Source: Mesorhizobium sp.
Lineage (GTDB): Bacteria > Pseudomonadota > Alphaproteobacteria > Rhizobiales > Rhizobiaceae
DNA: 64,000 nt
Assembly (NCBI GenBank): GCA_004017275.1
Contig: SAKE01000001.1
Coordinates: 186,001-250,000, forward strand
Direction of reading: 5' to 3'
The notes beneath the pieces are model-generated. The model saw only the letters and a program-made list of their open reading frames with translations, had not been told where the DNA came from and searched no databases. This document shows positions 17,098-26,430 of this stretch, piece by piece (positions within the stretch are counted from its first letter, which is position 1; each line of letters starts with the position of its first letter). Made by a program: the position numbers and the translations under genes.

Positions 17098-18354
17098 ATG
17101 GAACGCAGCATTGAGCTCATCAACGATCGACTGTCTGGCCGTTACGGCCACACAAATGTGGTGGTGGCCAATGCCGTCGGCGCCACCATAGAGGCCGAGG
17201 ACAGCACACTATACGTGGACTACATTCTCGGAAACCTCACCCAATTGAGAGGGTTTCGCAGTATTGCGTCCTTGTTCAAAAGCCTGGGCGATGTATCGAC
17301 GCCGACGAATGTCGGCGACAATCCGCATGCTGTTCAGGGTGTTCTGGCAGGCAAACTCCTGAAAATCGCCAAAAAAGAATGCTTGCGCTTTACAAATTCC
17401 GGATCGGAAGCCGTGCATCTTGGAGTCCGTGTTGCGCGTGCGCATACGGGGCGAAAGAAGATACTTCGTTTCCATGGGCACTATCACGGCTGGTATTCCG
17501 AAGAGATCGCCGGGTTTGTCCCTGTCCAGTATTCCGCAGGGTTGGCCGAGGAAGCCAATGCAAACAGCATATCGATCGAATGGAACAATCTCGATGCCTT
17601 GAATGAGGCCTTTGAGCAGTATGGCGACCAGATCGCTTGCGTCATATGCGAACCCATCCTTGCCCACTCCGGGACAATCCCTGCCAAGGAGGGTTTTCTC
17701 GAGGCTATCGTAAGCCAAGCCAGCCGATATGGCTGCCTCTCGATTTTCGATGAATGCATCACCGGGTTTCGCGTTGGGCTGCATGGGGCGCAAGGCCTCT
17801 ACCGGGTCTATGCGGACATGGTGGTGTACTCGAAGGCGATCAGCGGCGGTCTGCCGTTCGGCGTTCTGTTGGGAATGAAGGAACATTTCGCGCCGCTGTC
17901 GGAAGGCAAGGTATTTCACGCCTCCACCTATGATGGAAACGTGCTGTCGGCACTTTCCTGCCTGGAAGTGCTTTCGGAGCTGGAGCGGGGAGAAACCTAT
18001 GAGCTTGTCGAGCGCGCGCAAGGCCAGCTGATCGACGGCATCCGAACCATAATGTTGCGCTCCGGACTGCCGTGCCATGTGCAATCTGTCCCCGGGTTCT
18101 TCCAGGTCTATTTCACATCCGCGAACGATATCGATAGCTATCACGCGGCGATGGCCACGGACTATCCGCTTTACCGCCGGTTCGTGGCGCGCATGCGCGA
18201 CAACCATGTGTTGATTTCAGAGGGGGATTTGAGCCATCCGCAGCTCTATCAAAACTGGATAGGGTCCTGGTTCCTGTCGTCGGCCCACGACGACAGCGCT
18301 GTCGCCAAGACGCTCGAGGCGTGTGAAAAATCGGTAAAGGAGTTGCTTGCCTGA
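17098..18354 (+). CDS. class III aminotransferase / glutamate-1-semialdehyde aminomutase-like
   Basis: 418-aa PLP enzyme of the class III group, closest in layout to glutamate-1-semialdehyde 2,1-aminomutases. Motifs: RFTNSGSEAVHLGVRVARA, GHYHGWY, IFDECITGFRVG (Asp to PLP) and the Schiff-base Lys in YSKAISGGLPFGVLLG. The N-terminus GNLTQLRGF is unusual. It would install or move an amino group on an operon intermediate. The stop TGA shares bases with the next ATG (TGATG at 18352-18356), so translation is coupled. Confidence 0.88.
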   Translation: MERSIELINDRLSGRYGHTNVVVANAVGATIEAEDSTLYVDYILGNLTQLRGFRSIASLFKSLGDVSTPTNVGDNPHAVQGVLAGKLLKIAKKECLRFTNSGSEAVHLGVRVARAHTGRKKILRFHGHYHGWYSEEIAGFVPVQYSAGLAEEANANSISIEWNNLDALNEAFEQYGDQIACVICEPILAHSGTIPAKEGFLEAIVSQASRYGCLSIFDECITGFRVGLHGAQGLYRVYADMVVYSKAISGGLPFGVLLGMKEHFAPLSEGKVFHASTYDGNVLSALSCLEVLSELERGETYELVERAQGQLIDGIRTIMLRSGLPCHVQSVPGFFQVYFTSANDIDSYHAAMATDYPLYRRFVARMRDNHVLISEGDLSHPQLYQNWIGSWFLSSAHDDSAVAKTLEACEKSVKELLA

Positions 18355-19106
18355 TGCAGCAATATCCAAGACGCGTGTTCTTTTTCAACGATGCCGAATT
18401 CGCAATCGAGGACAGGGCGAACAAGAGCGAGATAGAGCAGGTTCGCCGTGCCTTCTCACAGGTGTCACGCTACATGAAGTCGCCCGAAGTCAGCGTAATC
18501 GATTACCAGCTGTGCCGGATCAATTTCGAGAACGCCCTGAGTTCCGCGCATTATGACGAGGTTATCTGCCTCGGCGGCAAGGGCCTGTCCTTATACAACA
18601 GGGTAAAGCGGTCGCTTACGGCGGGTCGGGTCCGCGAGCTGAAGATAAGGCGGGTGTTCGAGGACCAGTCCCTCGATAGCTTCGAGTTCGGCATGGCCAT
18701 GAGTTCGGGCGATTATGTCGAACTCGAGAGGATAGCCAACAAGAGCATATTGATTGTCGACGACGTCATTTACACAGGGCGGACGCTGGACTTTGTCCTG
18801 AAATGCATCGGCGATAGCAACACGGTCTCCATGCTCACGATGGTGGCCATGGAACACACTCGAGACAATCTCGGCCGGCAGCTGTTTGCCGGGTTGATCA
18901 TTCCCGGCGGTCCCTGGTCGGGACGCGATCAGGATCAGGATCTTTGGTGTTTTCGAGATCTGATCGAGAGTGATGCTGTCGTCTACAGCACCGGAAAAGC
19001 CGAAAGCTTCATAGAACGCGAAGACATAATGAGGCGCTATCTTTTTGGAGACGACTATGGGGCCGTTACCTCTGTCATCAGTGAGATCAGGCATTTGTTC
19101 AAATGA
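18354..19106 (+). CDS. phosphoribosyltransferase-fold protein
   Basis: 250-aa protein with the type I phosphoribosyltransferase PRPP motif ILIVDDVIYTGRTLD at about residues 134-148, preceded by a loop that could hold pyrophosphate (VICLGGKGLSLYN). The N-terminal 70 residues and C-terminal 70 residues are not recognised. Such proteins either transfer phosphoribose to a nitrogen nucleophile or act as PRPP/nucleotide sensors. In this operon, with a SurE-type phosphatase five genes on, a phosphoribosylated intermediate is plausible (inference). It overlaps the next gene by 50 bases. Confidence 0.75.
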   Translation: MQQYPRRVFFFNDAEFAIEDRANKSEIEQVRRAFSQVSRYMKSPEVSVIDYQLCRINFENALSSAHYDEVICLGGKGLSLYNRVKRSLTAGRVRELKIRRVFEDQSLDSFEFGMAMSSGDYVELERIANKSILIVDDVIYTGRTLDFVLKCIGDSNTVSMLTMVAMEHTRDNLGRQLFAGLIIPGGPWSGRDQDQDLWCFRDLIESDAVVYSTGKAESFIEREDIMRRYLFGDDYGAVTSVISEIRHLFK

Positions 19107-19449
19107 ACCCGACGTCGCGAGACTGAAGCAGCTGGATGTCGGCATCTCGATGGAGATGCTTACCGACGCCAAGGAGTATTCAGTCGATTTTATTGTCGTC
19201 GAAGCGAACGCCAAGGAGGTTACGATCGTGCACAAGCGAACGGATGAATTCCTGTTCGTCATTCGTGGCAAGCTGCTTGGCACGGTAGGGCGCCAGCCGG
19301 TCGAATTGCCTGCGGGCGGGTATGTGGAGATTCGTCGGGGCACGCCGCACACATTCACCAACAACGGACCGGGGAGCGTCCACCTCGTATCTTTTTGCGT
19401 GCCGAAGTATGACTCGGACGACGTCCATCAGGTCGCCGACGATGCGTAG
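19057..19449 (+). CDS. cupin-domain protein
   Basis: About 130-aa single-domain cupin. Motif 1 is HKRTDEFLFVIRGKLLG (His, Asp and Glu in place for metal) and motif 2 is RRGTPHTFTNNG (His). Could be an isomerase, epimerase or dioxygenase; small cupins cannot be assigned by sequence. The ATG at 19057 has GGAG eight bases upstream; it lies inside the 3' end of the phosphoribosyltransferase-like gene, so the two are coupled. Confidence 0.8.
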   Translation: MGPLPLSSVRSGICSNEPDVARLKQLDVGISMEMLTDAKEYSVDFIVVEANAKEVTIVHKRTDEFLFVIRGKLLGTVGRQPVELPAGGYVEIRRGTPHTFTNNGPGSVHLVSFCVPKYDSDDVHQVADDA

Positions 19450-19484
19450 CGCAGGTCTTCAGCTTTGCGTTGGAGACGGTCGCC

Positions 19485-21047
19485 GTGGACGTTGACGTCT
19501 GTATTGTCGGCACCGGCGCTGCTGGCGGCATATTGGCGTATCGCTTGGCCAGGCTCGGACTGGCCACCATGTCCGTCGATGCCGGCGATGTGGTCCCGGA
19601 CTCCTACTTCAGGACTGACGAGCCCCAGGAGGCCGAGCAAGCCGATCAGTTCAACCCCTTCAACGCGCAGGCCTCGCGGTTGTTTGCCGATACGCCCGTC
19701 TCACCGGCGGACGGCTTTGCGCAGCATCAGATACTCCGGGTCGGTGGCCTGCAAAATCTCTGGGGTGGCGTTTCCCTGCGCTTTTCCGACTACGACTTTT
19801 CGGGGCCTGGCCATTCGACGCATGCTCCGCCTTGGCCGATCACCTATGACGATCTCGAGCCCTATTATGCTGATGTTGAGGGGCTGATCGGCGTGACGGG
19901 AGCGCCTGAGGGCAATGCGGATCTGCCGGATGGGGTTTTTATCGAGCCGCTGCCCTTGAACCGTCTGGATCGCCATATCTACAAAAGCCTGAAGGCGAAA
20001 CCAGGCCTCTGGTCCCGCGTCACCGCCAATCGCAAAGCTGTCGAAACACGCCCGTCCAGGCACAACCGCTGCAGGCGATGCGGAATGTGCCAGAACGGAT
20101 GCTATTCAAACAGTATCTACAAGTTCAGCAGCCGGCTGCTGCCTGAGATTGTCGATGCGCCGAACTATCGGCTGAAGGCAAACACCGTCGTCCAGTCGAT
20201 CACGTGCGGTGCCGATGGCAAGATAACCGGCCTTCGCTGCTTCGACAGGGCGAAGGCAACCCATACGACCGTTACCGCAAGGCGGTATGTCCTGTGCGCG
20301 GGGGCTATCGAGAACGCCAAGATACTCTTGTCCTCCCACACAGCGGAGCATTCCACTGGCCTTGCGAACAGCAGTGGGCTGGTAGGGCGTCATTTAATGG
20401 ACAACCCGAACGTCGTGTTTGTCGCTCTCCATCCAAGGTTTCTTTTTACCCGCAAGGAAACCTATTTCGGCTACGGCAACCACTTGCTTGTTCCGGCGCA
20501 AACCTCCGGGGACGATGGCGTAGAGACGCGATACCTGGCCGACATCTACCACGGCAATCCTCATCTGGTGCCGCTGTTCAAAAGGAACCTGCCCAAACTC
20601 CTTTCACGCCGGCTTGCCGAGAGGATCACCTTCGGGTCGTCACTGATGTTTCTGTTCGGCCCTGCCGAATCGCATTTCGACAACCGGGTGGAGATTTGCG
20701 ACGGGCAGCCCCGGGTGTTCTACAACTGGACGCAACGCGATCGCGCGGTGATTGGCGCCATCGAGACGCAAGGGCGCCAGATGGTTCGCGCTGTCGGCGG
20801 CGTGTTTCTCGGCAGCTACCCTGGCGGGCCAGGCGATTCCATCCACTATGCGGGCACGTGCAGGATGTCATCTGATCCCGTCGCCGGCGTCGTCGATGCG
20901 AACCTGCGTTCATTCGACCATCGCAATCTCTTCATCTGTGATGGCAGTGTCCTGCCGTCACTTCCGGAAAAACATTCTGCGTTGACGATGATGGCGCTGG
21001 CATCTCGCCTGTCCGCCTATCTCGGTTCGCCGCAGGGCAGGGCCTGA
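19485..21047 (+). CDS. GMC-family FAD-dependent oxidoreductase
   Basis: About 520-aa glucose-methanol-choline type flavoprotein that oxidises a primary or secondary alcohol. FAD motif CIVGTGAAGGILAYRLARLG at the N-terminus, GGLQNLWGG (FAD contact), and the C-terminal GMC domain HYAGTCRMSS with LFICDGSVLPSLPEKHSALT, ending in the family's MALASR. A Cys-rich segment RCRRCGMCQNGCYSNSIY (four Cys) at about residues 185-205 resembles the gluconate/fructose-dehydrogenase-like branch. The GTG at 19485 follows GGAG; a TTG at 19470 would add five residues. Same operon. Confidence 0.88.
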   Translation: MDVDVCIVGTGAAGGILAYRLARLGLATMSVDAGDVVPDSYFRTDEPQEAEQADQFNPFNAQASRLFADTPVSPADGFAQHQILRVGGLQNLWGGVSLRFSDYDFSGPGHSTHAPPWPITYDDLEPYYADVEGLIGVTGAPEGNADLPDGVFIEPLPLNRLDRHIYKSLKAKPGLWSRVTANRKAVETRPSRHNRCRRCGMCQNGCYSNSIYKFSSRLLPEIVDAPNYRLKANTVVQSITCGADGKITGLRCFDRAKATHTTVTARRYVLCAGAIENAKILLSSHTAEHSTGLANSSGLVGRHLMDNPNVVFVALHPRFLFTRKETYFGYGNHLLVPAQTSGDDGVETRYLADIYHGNPHLVPLFKRNLPKLLSRRLAERITFGSSLMFLFGPAESHFDNRVEICDGQPRVFYNWTQRDRAVIGAIETQGRQMVRAVGGVFLGSYPGGPGDSIHYAGTCRMSSDPVAGVVDANLRSFDHRNLFICDGSVLPSLPEKHSALTMMALASRLSAYLGSPQGRA

Positions 21048-21079
21048 CAACCACGAGCGTCGCAAGCAGGGGTGGGGAC

Positions 21080-21826
21080 ATGAGCCGATTTGAGGGAAAG
21101 CGCGTTGTCATCACCGGCGGCAGCCGTGGCATCGGCCTGGCTACCGCAAGCAGATTTGCCGCCGAGGGAGCCCATGTCGTCATAACCGGTCGTTCGCTCG
21201 AGCGCCTGAACGACGCATTGGCGGCCCTGGGGCAAGTTCCCAACATCGTGGCGCTGAAATGCGACGTGACGAACGTGTTCGAGCTTGAGGCGCTCTTTGC
21301 CGGAATCAACGCACATTATGGAACCTTCGATGTTCTGGTGGCGAACGCCGGCGTCGGCCAACGAACGGAATTCGAAAAGGTCACAGAGGCCGAATTCGAC
21401 AGGATCATGAATGCCAATGTGAAAGGCGCTTTCTTTTCCGTACAGAAGGCCCTGCCATATCTGAACCCTGGCAGCTCTGTCGTGCTTGTCGGATCAAACC
21501 TAAGCTACACCGGTTGGGAGCTCGCCACAGTCTATGGGGCAAGCAAGGCAGCGGTTCTGAATTTGACCCGCTCTCTGGCAAGTACACTTTCCAGCCGGGG
21601 TATTCGAGTGAATGGGGTGACGCCCGGCTCCATCAGGACAGCGATGCTGCAGGAAGTCGTGCTGGACCACTACGATGAAGCCGAATTCGTCGCCAGCGAG
21701 TTGCCGATGGGATTCATCGGTGATCCGGACGATGTTGCGAAGGTCATTGCATTTCTTGCATCGTTCGACGCCAGGTACATCCTTGGCGAGGACATCCTTT
21801 GCGACGGCGGATCGACACGATTGTAG
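21080..21826 (+). CDS. short-chain dehydrogenase/reductase (second of two)
   Basis: 248-aa classical SDR. Cofactor motif VVITGGSRGIGLATASRFA, then VITGRSLERL, where the Arg after Gly suggests NADP preference. VANAGVG, a catalytic Ser in VGSN and Tyr/Lys in YGASKAAVLNLT are all present, with intact C-terminal ILCDGGSTRL. Only weakly similar to the first SDR of the operon (16336), so it probably acts on a different intermediate. Confidence 0.9.
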   Translation: MSRFEGKRVVITGGSRGIGLATASRFAAEGAHVVITGRSLERLNDALAALGQVPNIVALKCDVTNVFELEALFAGINAHYGTFDVLVANAGVGQRTEFEKVTEAEFDRIMNANVKGAFFSVQKALPYLNPGSSVVLVGSNLSYTGWELATVYGASKAAVLNLTRSLASTLSSRGIRVNGVTPGSIRTAMLQEVVLDHYDEAEFVASELPMGFIGDPDDVAKVIAFLASFDARYILGEDILCDGGSTRL

Positions 21827-21888
21827 CCATTGCCGGTCATGGATTCTCTGTGTGGCTCTGGCTGTATAGCAAACCGGGTTGGGAACGA

Positions 21889-22638
21889 ATGGCAAAGCGA
21901 AGTCGTATATTGGTGACGAATGACGACGGTATCGGATCCGGTCTGGTCTTGCCGTTCATCCAGGCCATGAGAACGGTGTTCGACGTCGTGGCGATCATTC
22001 CGCGCGATGATTGCAGCCTGACCGGGCATTCGGCTTCGGTGGGTTCCAACCAGCGGCTCCAACTGATCGGCGAAGACTGTTTCGTTCTCGACGGATTTCC
22101 GGCGGACTGCGTGGCATTGGGCCTCAACCTGCCGGAATTCGGCACGTTCGATGCGGTTGCCGCAGGCGTCAACCGCGGCCTCAACATAGGATCCGACACC
22201 TGGTATTCGGGGACCGTCGCCGCCGCCAGGGAGGCGGCATTGGCGGGGCTTGCGGGGATCGCGATTTCCTGCGCCGAACCCGGTGCGAACCCCGAAGAGC
22301 TGGCCAGGATTGCCACAGGACTGGTCAAGGACGTTATGGAGCGGTCAATCGCCGGCAAGGGCGTTTTGGTCAACATCAACATCCCTGCATCGGGCGAAAC
22401 CGGTCTGAAGGGAATCGCGCAGACCTTGCCGGCCGACCATGGCTCGCGAAGCATCTTTTCGCTGGAAAAGGTGCACGCCAAGGAGTGGCGTGTCAGCGTC
22501 GTGGCGGAGCGCGTTGCGAGCGCGGCATGCCATGATCGATGTGAATGCACAGCGCTGGATAGCGGCTTCGTATCGGTTGCGGTGATCCAGCGGTTCCCCT
22601 GCAAGCCTGACCCGGCGCGGGAGGTCGATCATGTTTGA
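21889..22638 (+). CDS. surE: SurE-type 5'/3'-nucleotidase or phosphatase
   Basis: 249-aa SurE family phosphatase (metal-dependent removal of phosphate from nucleoside monophosphates or similar). The ATG at 21889 gives the family start RILVTNDDGIGS with the paired metal Asp residues. Then SVGSNQRLQL, GFPADCVALGLN and AAGVNRGLNIGSDTWYSG (metal Asn). The last ~70 residues are shorter and less conserved than in housekeeping SurE. The upstream in-frame extension to 21799 would overlap the SDR gene. Placed in a biosynthetic operon it more likely dephosphorylates a pathway intermediate than acts in stress survival (inference). Confidence 0.85.
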   Translation: MAKRSRILVTNDDGIGSGLVLPFIQAMRTVFDVVAIIPRDDCSLTGHSASVGSNQRLQLIGEDCFVLDGFPADCVALGLNLPEFGTFDAVAAGVNRGLNIGSDTWYSGTVAAAREAALAGLAGIAISCAEPGANPEELARIATGLVKDVMERSIAGKGVLVNINIPASGETGLKGIAQTLPADHGSRSIFSLEKVHAKEWRVSVVAERVASAACHDRCECTALDSGFVSVAVIQRFPCKPDPAREVDHV

Positions 22639-23773
22639 CAAGGCCGAGATGTTGCACCGGGCAGCGTTGCTGGCCGGGCTGACGGACTACGGGGAGCCCT
22701 CCTTCGAGGAAGCACTGGAGCGGTTGCTTTATTCGGCCCAGCACGAGGCCGGCCTGAACGCCACGGGAATTGATATTTTCCATGATGAAGTGATCCGCTT
22801 GTTGTCAAATCGCCTCGTGCTGGTGAACGAATGGAAGACAAACCCAACTCTGGCGGATGAAGATATCGAAAGACCCTTGTTTATCCTTGGACTGCCTCGA
22901 TCCGGCACGAGCATACTGCATGAATTGTTGGCACAAGACATCGAGAACCGGGTCCCGTTGACGTGGGAGACAACGCGGCTCACGGCGGGATCAGGCCATG
23001 AGCCGCAACGGGAAGAAGAGACTATCTCTCAGACCGAGAATGAATTTCTGCAAATTGACAAGATCATCCCGGATTTCAAGAAAATACACCGTATCGGTGC
23101 GCTGTTCCCGGACGAGTGCGTAGCCTTTATGAATAACGATTTCAAAAGCATGCATTTTCATGTGTGTTACAAATTGCCGAAATTCCAGAAATGGCTGGAT
23201 CGCTCGAGCTTCGCGGACGTGTATCGTTCGCACAAGCAGCAGTTGCAACGGCTGCAAAGCAGAAAGCGTGGCGTGCAGTGGGTGCTGAAATCGCCGCAGC
23301 ATCTGTGGAAGCTGGACGCGTTGCTCGAAGTCTATCCGGATGCACACTTAGTTCAGCTTCACAGGGATCCTGTCGATTCGGTCGCGTCCTATGCAAGCCT
23401 TGTCCACAGTCTCAGGCGCGCCGTTAGCGACGTTCAAGACCCCCGCGAAATAGGCCATGAATGGGCGGAATATTTTGCGCTTGGACTGGCAAAGACGATG
23501 GATCTCAGGAACAAGCTCGAAGGGCGAAATCCGTTTCTGGACATACCCTATCGCGAATTCATGGACGATCCCGTTCGCATGATTGGGCTGATATACACTC
23601 ATTGCGGGCGCACGCTTTCCACTGCCGCAGCTGAAAGGATGAAAGACTACATGAAATCGCATCCGGCCGATATGTTCGGCAAGCACCGGTACAAATTGAC
23701 GGATTTCGGTCTCGATCTGGATGAAGAGAGAGAAAGGTTCCAGAGCTACCGACAGGAATTCATTGTGAACTAA
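22631..23773 (+). CDS. PAPS-dependent sulfotransferase family protein
   Basis: 380-aa sulfotransferase-fold protein (Sulfotransfer_3-like). The 5'-phosphosulfate loop is FILGLPRSGTSILHELL at about residues 84-100, and the 3'-phosphate motif is VQLHRDPVDSVASYASLVH. VLKSPQHLWKLDALLEVYPD between them is typical of the family. It would transfer sulfate from PAPS to a hydroxyl or amine. Last gene of the ten-gene operon; it overlaps surE by eight bases and ends convergent with the LuxR operon. Confidence 0.87.
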   Translation: MFDKAEMLHRAALLAGLTDYGEPSFEEALERLLYSAQHEAGLNATGIDIFHDEVIRLLSNRLVLVNEWKTNPTLADEDIERPLFILGLPRSGTSILHELLAQDIENRVPLTWETTRLTAGSGHEPQREEETISQTENEFLQIDKIIPDFKKIHRIGALFPDECVAFMNNDFKSMHFHVCYKLPKFQKWLDRSSFADVYRSHKQQLQRLQSRKRGVQWVLKSPQHLWKLDALLEVYPDAHLVQLHRDPVDSVASYASLVHSLRRAVSDVQDPREIGHEWAEYFALGLAKTMDLRNKLEGRNPFLDIPYREFMDDPVRMIGLIYTHCGRTLSTAAAERMKDYMKSHPADMFGKHRYKLTDFGLDLDEERERFQSYRQEFIVN

Positions 23774-23866
23774 GCCGCCCTTCCGTTGTATTTCGGGATA
23801 GCATCAACTCAACGGGGCGCTGATCGCGTGTTCGGGCGCGAGAAACCGCGATGCCGCAATCGGGCC

Positions 23867-24724
23867 TCATCCCGCTCTGGTCACGGAGGATCGCTGTTTG
23901 CCGGTGGGCAGCATCGAGATTTGCTGCAGAATAGGCATGGTCAGCGCGAAGAGCTCTGCCTGAGATGACAAATTGCACTTGTGGTAGAGTTGCTTGCGAT
24001 AGACCTTGACCGTCTGCGGACTGATGCTGAGATTCAGGCCGATGGAAACCGAGGAATGGCCTTGCAGGATGAGAAGCGCGACTTCCGCCTGTCGCCGGCT
24101 GAGCGTCAGGCTGTGCCGGTCCCGCATCGCGGCGATGAGACCGTCGGTGATTGTCAGACCGCGAGGCTGACGAGAAAGGGGATCGGCGCCGCTGGCCCAA
24201 TGCGCTTTCAGCAACGTCATGATGACGGCTTCGTGTCGTCGTAACCGCCTTTCGTCCAACCAAGAGAACATTTGCGCCGACGACCGATCCTTGCCCATCG
24301 AGACGGTGATCGTGGTGTCGTCTCCTACCGTCTGCACGACCGAGATTTCATCGGTGATTCCGATCAAGCCGTAATACCACTCATAGTAGTGGCTTCTCTT
24401 GAATTGGTCGGGCGCGACATCCAGCAGCCGGAAGATCCCCGACCTCTCTCTTCTCAGATGATATTGGTAGATCGGATCCAGAACATATGCGCCTGTGAGA
24501 TATGTCGTCTCCAAGTGTCTGAACACATTGGGACCCCTTGCGCAGCGATGGTGCACCACGGGAAGTGACGAGCCCTGATAGGTAATCGCAATGACATTGT
24601 CATACGGCATGCACTCGCGCAGATAGCTGCAGATCCGCTCATAAAAATCCGCCTTGCCGATAGCCTCGATGGCGCATGCAAGAGTGTTCAGTTCAGCGTT
24701 CACAACAGCCCTATCTGAGCTCAA
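23867..24724 (-). CDS. LuxR-family transcriptional regulator
   Basis: About 285-aa regulator. The C-terminal LuxR/FixJ HTH is clear: LTLSRRQAEVALLILQGHSS, then LNLSISPQTVKVYRKQLYHK. The N-terminal ~190 residues form a sensor domain without the Trp/Tyr/Asp set of classic acyl-homoserine-lactone receptors that I would expect, so another ligand is likely. Last gene of the amidase/ABC-importer operon: its TTG start overlaps the ATPase stop (TTGA); a GTG at 24703 is an alternative. No LuxI is present, so it is a LuxR 'solo'. It is the obvious candidate to bind the TACCCC/GGGGTA sites, but that is inference. Confidence 0.88.
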   Translation of the reverse strand: MSSDRAVVNAELNTLACAIEAIGKADFYERICSYLRECMPYDNVIAITYQGSSLPVVHHRCARGPNVFRHLETTYLTGAYVLDPIYQYHLRRERSGIFRLLDVAPDQFKRSHYYEWYYGLIGITDEISVVQTVGDDTTITVSMGKDRSSAQMFSWLDERRLRRHEAVIMTLLKAHWASGADPLSRQPRGLTITDGLIAAMRDRHSLTLSRRQAEVALLILQGHSSVSIGLNLSISPQTVKVYRKQLYHKCNLSSQAELFALTMPILQQISMLPTGKQRSSVTRAG

Positions 24725-25524
24725 GCCCGTTCCATTGCCATGACCCTCAGCGTTTCTTCGCGGATGTCCGCGAATATCTCGCGCTTGTATGCGGTGAAGG
24801 CCGCATCGGTGACGATGTCGAAAGATCGCGGCCGCCCCAGTTTGATGTCCATGTCCTTCTTGACCCGGCCCGGACGGCTGGCGAGCACGATCACCCGATC
24901 GGCAAGGAAGATCGCTTCATCCACATCGTGCGTAACAAAGAGCACCGTCACCTTATGGTCTTCCCAGACTTTTAACAGCAGTTCCTGCATCATGCCGCGC
25001 GTCTGGGCATCGAGCGCGCCGAACGGCTCGTCCATCAGCAGAATCGACGGCTTGTAGACGAGAGCCCGTGCGATCGCCACGCGTTGCCGCATGCCGCCGG
25101 AAAGCTGCCTGGGATAGGCGTTCTCGAAGCCGGACAGCCCGACGGCCTGTATGAAGTGCGCCACCAGTTCGGTCTTCTCGGCCTTCGCCATGGTGCTCTT
25201 TTCCAGGGCGAAGCGGATGTTGGTCTGCACCGTCATCCACTCGAAAAGGCTGTACGACTGAAAAACGAAACCACGGTTGCGTCCCGGCCCGGCAACCGGA
25301 ACGCCGTCGATCCTGATCTCTCCGGACGTCGGTTCATCGAGCCCGCCAACCATATTGAGGAGCGTCGATTTTCCGCACCCCGAGGTGCCGACAATCGAGA
25401 CGAACTCGTTCTCACGGATATTGATGTCGATGCGCTCGATCGCAACCAGCGGCATGGCATTCACCCGGAAGGTCTTGCCGACGCTGTCGATGGCGACCTT
25501 CGGTTTGATGAGGGTCTGGTTCAC
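24721..25524 (-). CDS. ABC transporter ATPase, nitrate/sulfonate/taurine type
   Basis: 267-aa nucleotide-binding subunit of the SsuB/TauB/NrtD group. Walker A GTSGCGKSTLLNMVGG, signature LSGGMRQRVAIARAL, Walker B ILLMDEPFGALD and switch His in LFVTHDVDEAI. The GTG at 25524 is taken as start because it immediately follows the permease gene; the longer open frame overlaps that gene. Energises import of the compound captured by the binding protein two genes upstream. Confidence 0.92.
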   Translation of the reverse strand: MNQTLIKPKVAIDSVGKTFRVNAMPLVAIERIDINIRENEFVSIVGTSGCGKSTLLNMVGGLDEPTSGEIRIDGVPVAGPGRNRGFVFQSYSLFEWMTVQTNIRFALEKSTMAKAEKTELVAHFIQAVGLSGFENAYPRQLSGGMRQRVAIARALVYKPSILLMDEPFGALDAQTRGMMQELLLKVWEDHKVTVLFVTHDVDEAIFLADRVIVLASRPGRVKKDMDIKLGRPRSFDIVTDAAFTAYKREIFADIREETLRVMAMERA

Positions 25525-25531
25525 TGGTCGT

Positions 25532-26374
25532 TCACCGAGTTTGGCTGTTCCAGCGGAACAGCGATTGGCCACTTTTCTTGAACACATAGTCCGTCAGCAG
25601 CCCCAGAAGTCCGATGAACAGAGTGCCAAACAAAATCGTATCTGTCGCTAGGTAGCGTTGCGCGTCCATGATGCGCCGTCCCAGCCCTTCGCTGGCCGCC
25701 ACCAATTCGGCGACAACTAGGTAGGTCCAGGTCCAGCCGATGGTTATGCGGAAGGTGTCCCATATGCCTGGCGAGGCTGCCGGCAGGATGATGCGGCGAA
25801 GTATCTCGCTGTTGCTGAACCCCAGCGTCTGGCCGGCGCGGATCAGGTTCATGTCGATGTTCTTGACATTGTCCATGATCATCAGCGACTGCTGAAAGAA
25901 GGTGCCGAGGAACAGGATCAGAATTTTCTGCGCATCACCGATTCCGGTCCACAGGATCGACAGCGGAATCAACGCCACGACGGGCATGTAGCGCACCGTC
26001 GAAATCAGGGGTTCGAGCGAACCTTCTATGATGCGATAGTTGCCCATCAGGATGCCGATCGGCACAGCGACAATCGTCGCAGCCAACCAGCCGACAACGA
26101 TGCGGTATATGCTGATGGATGCATCGGCAACGAGGACGCCTTCCGAAAGTTGACGCCATCCTTCCATCACGACGGCCTGGGGGCTTGGGAGAAAGAGCGG
26201 GCGCACGAAACCGAGCTCGGTAACCAGCCACCAAGAAAACAGCAGCAAAGCCGGCACCACGAAGCCTGCCGCCGAAAAGATACTGCTCGGTATCTCTTGC
26301 CTTAGCTCGAGCAGATCCCGCTTCGGCTTGTGCCGCGTAGGGATGGCTTCAGGCTGATGCACGTGATTGTTCAT
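25532..26374 (-). CDS. ABC transporter permease, nitrate/sulfonate/taurine type
   Basis: 280-aa inner-membrane permease of the SsuC/TauC family with about six membrane helices. The coupling-loop EAA region is LIRAGQTLGFSNSEILRRII, followed by LPAASPGIWDTFRI. A 40-residue charged N-terminal tail precedes the first helix. Only one permease gene is present, so it probably forms a homodimer. Confidence 0.92.
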   Translation of the reverse strand: MNNHVHQPEAIPTRHKPKRDLLELRQEIPSSIFSAAGFVVPALLLFSWWLVTELGFVRPLFLPSPQAVVMEGWRQLSEGVLVADASISIYRIVVGWLAATIVAVPIGILMGNYRIIEGSLEPLISTVRYMPVVALIPLSILWTGIGDAQKILILFLGTFFQQSLMIMDNVKNIDMNLIRAGQTLGFSNSEILRRIILPAASPGIWDTFRITIGWTWTYLVVAELVAASEGLGRRIMDAQRYLATDTILFGTLFIGLLGLLTDYVFKKSGQSLFRWNSQTR

Positions 26375-26430
26375 TGGAACTCCATCGGATCAGGCTTGCG
26401 GCGCTCTTTGCGAGCGCCGCCAATTCATGG

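Noticed and set aside
23867..24724. Acyl-homoserine-lactone quorum-sensing pair
   Set aside because: No LuxI-like synthase is present and the regulator's N-terminal domain does not show the usual AHL-binding residues.
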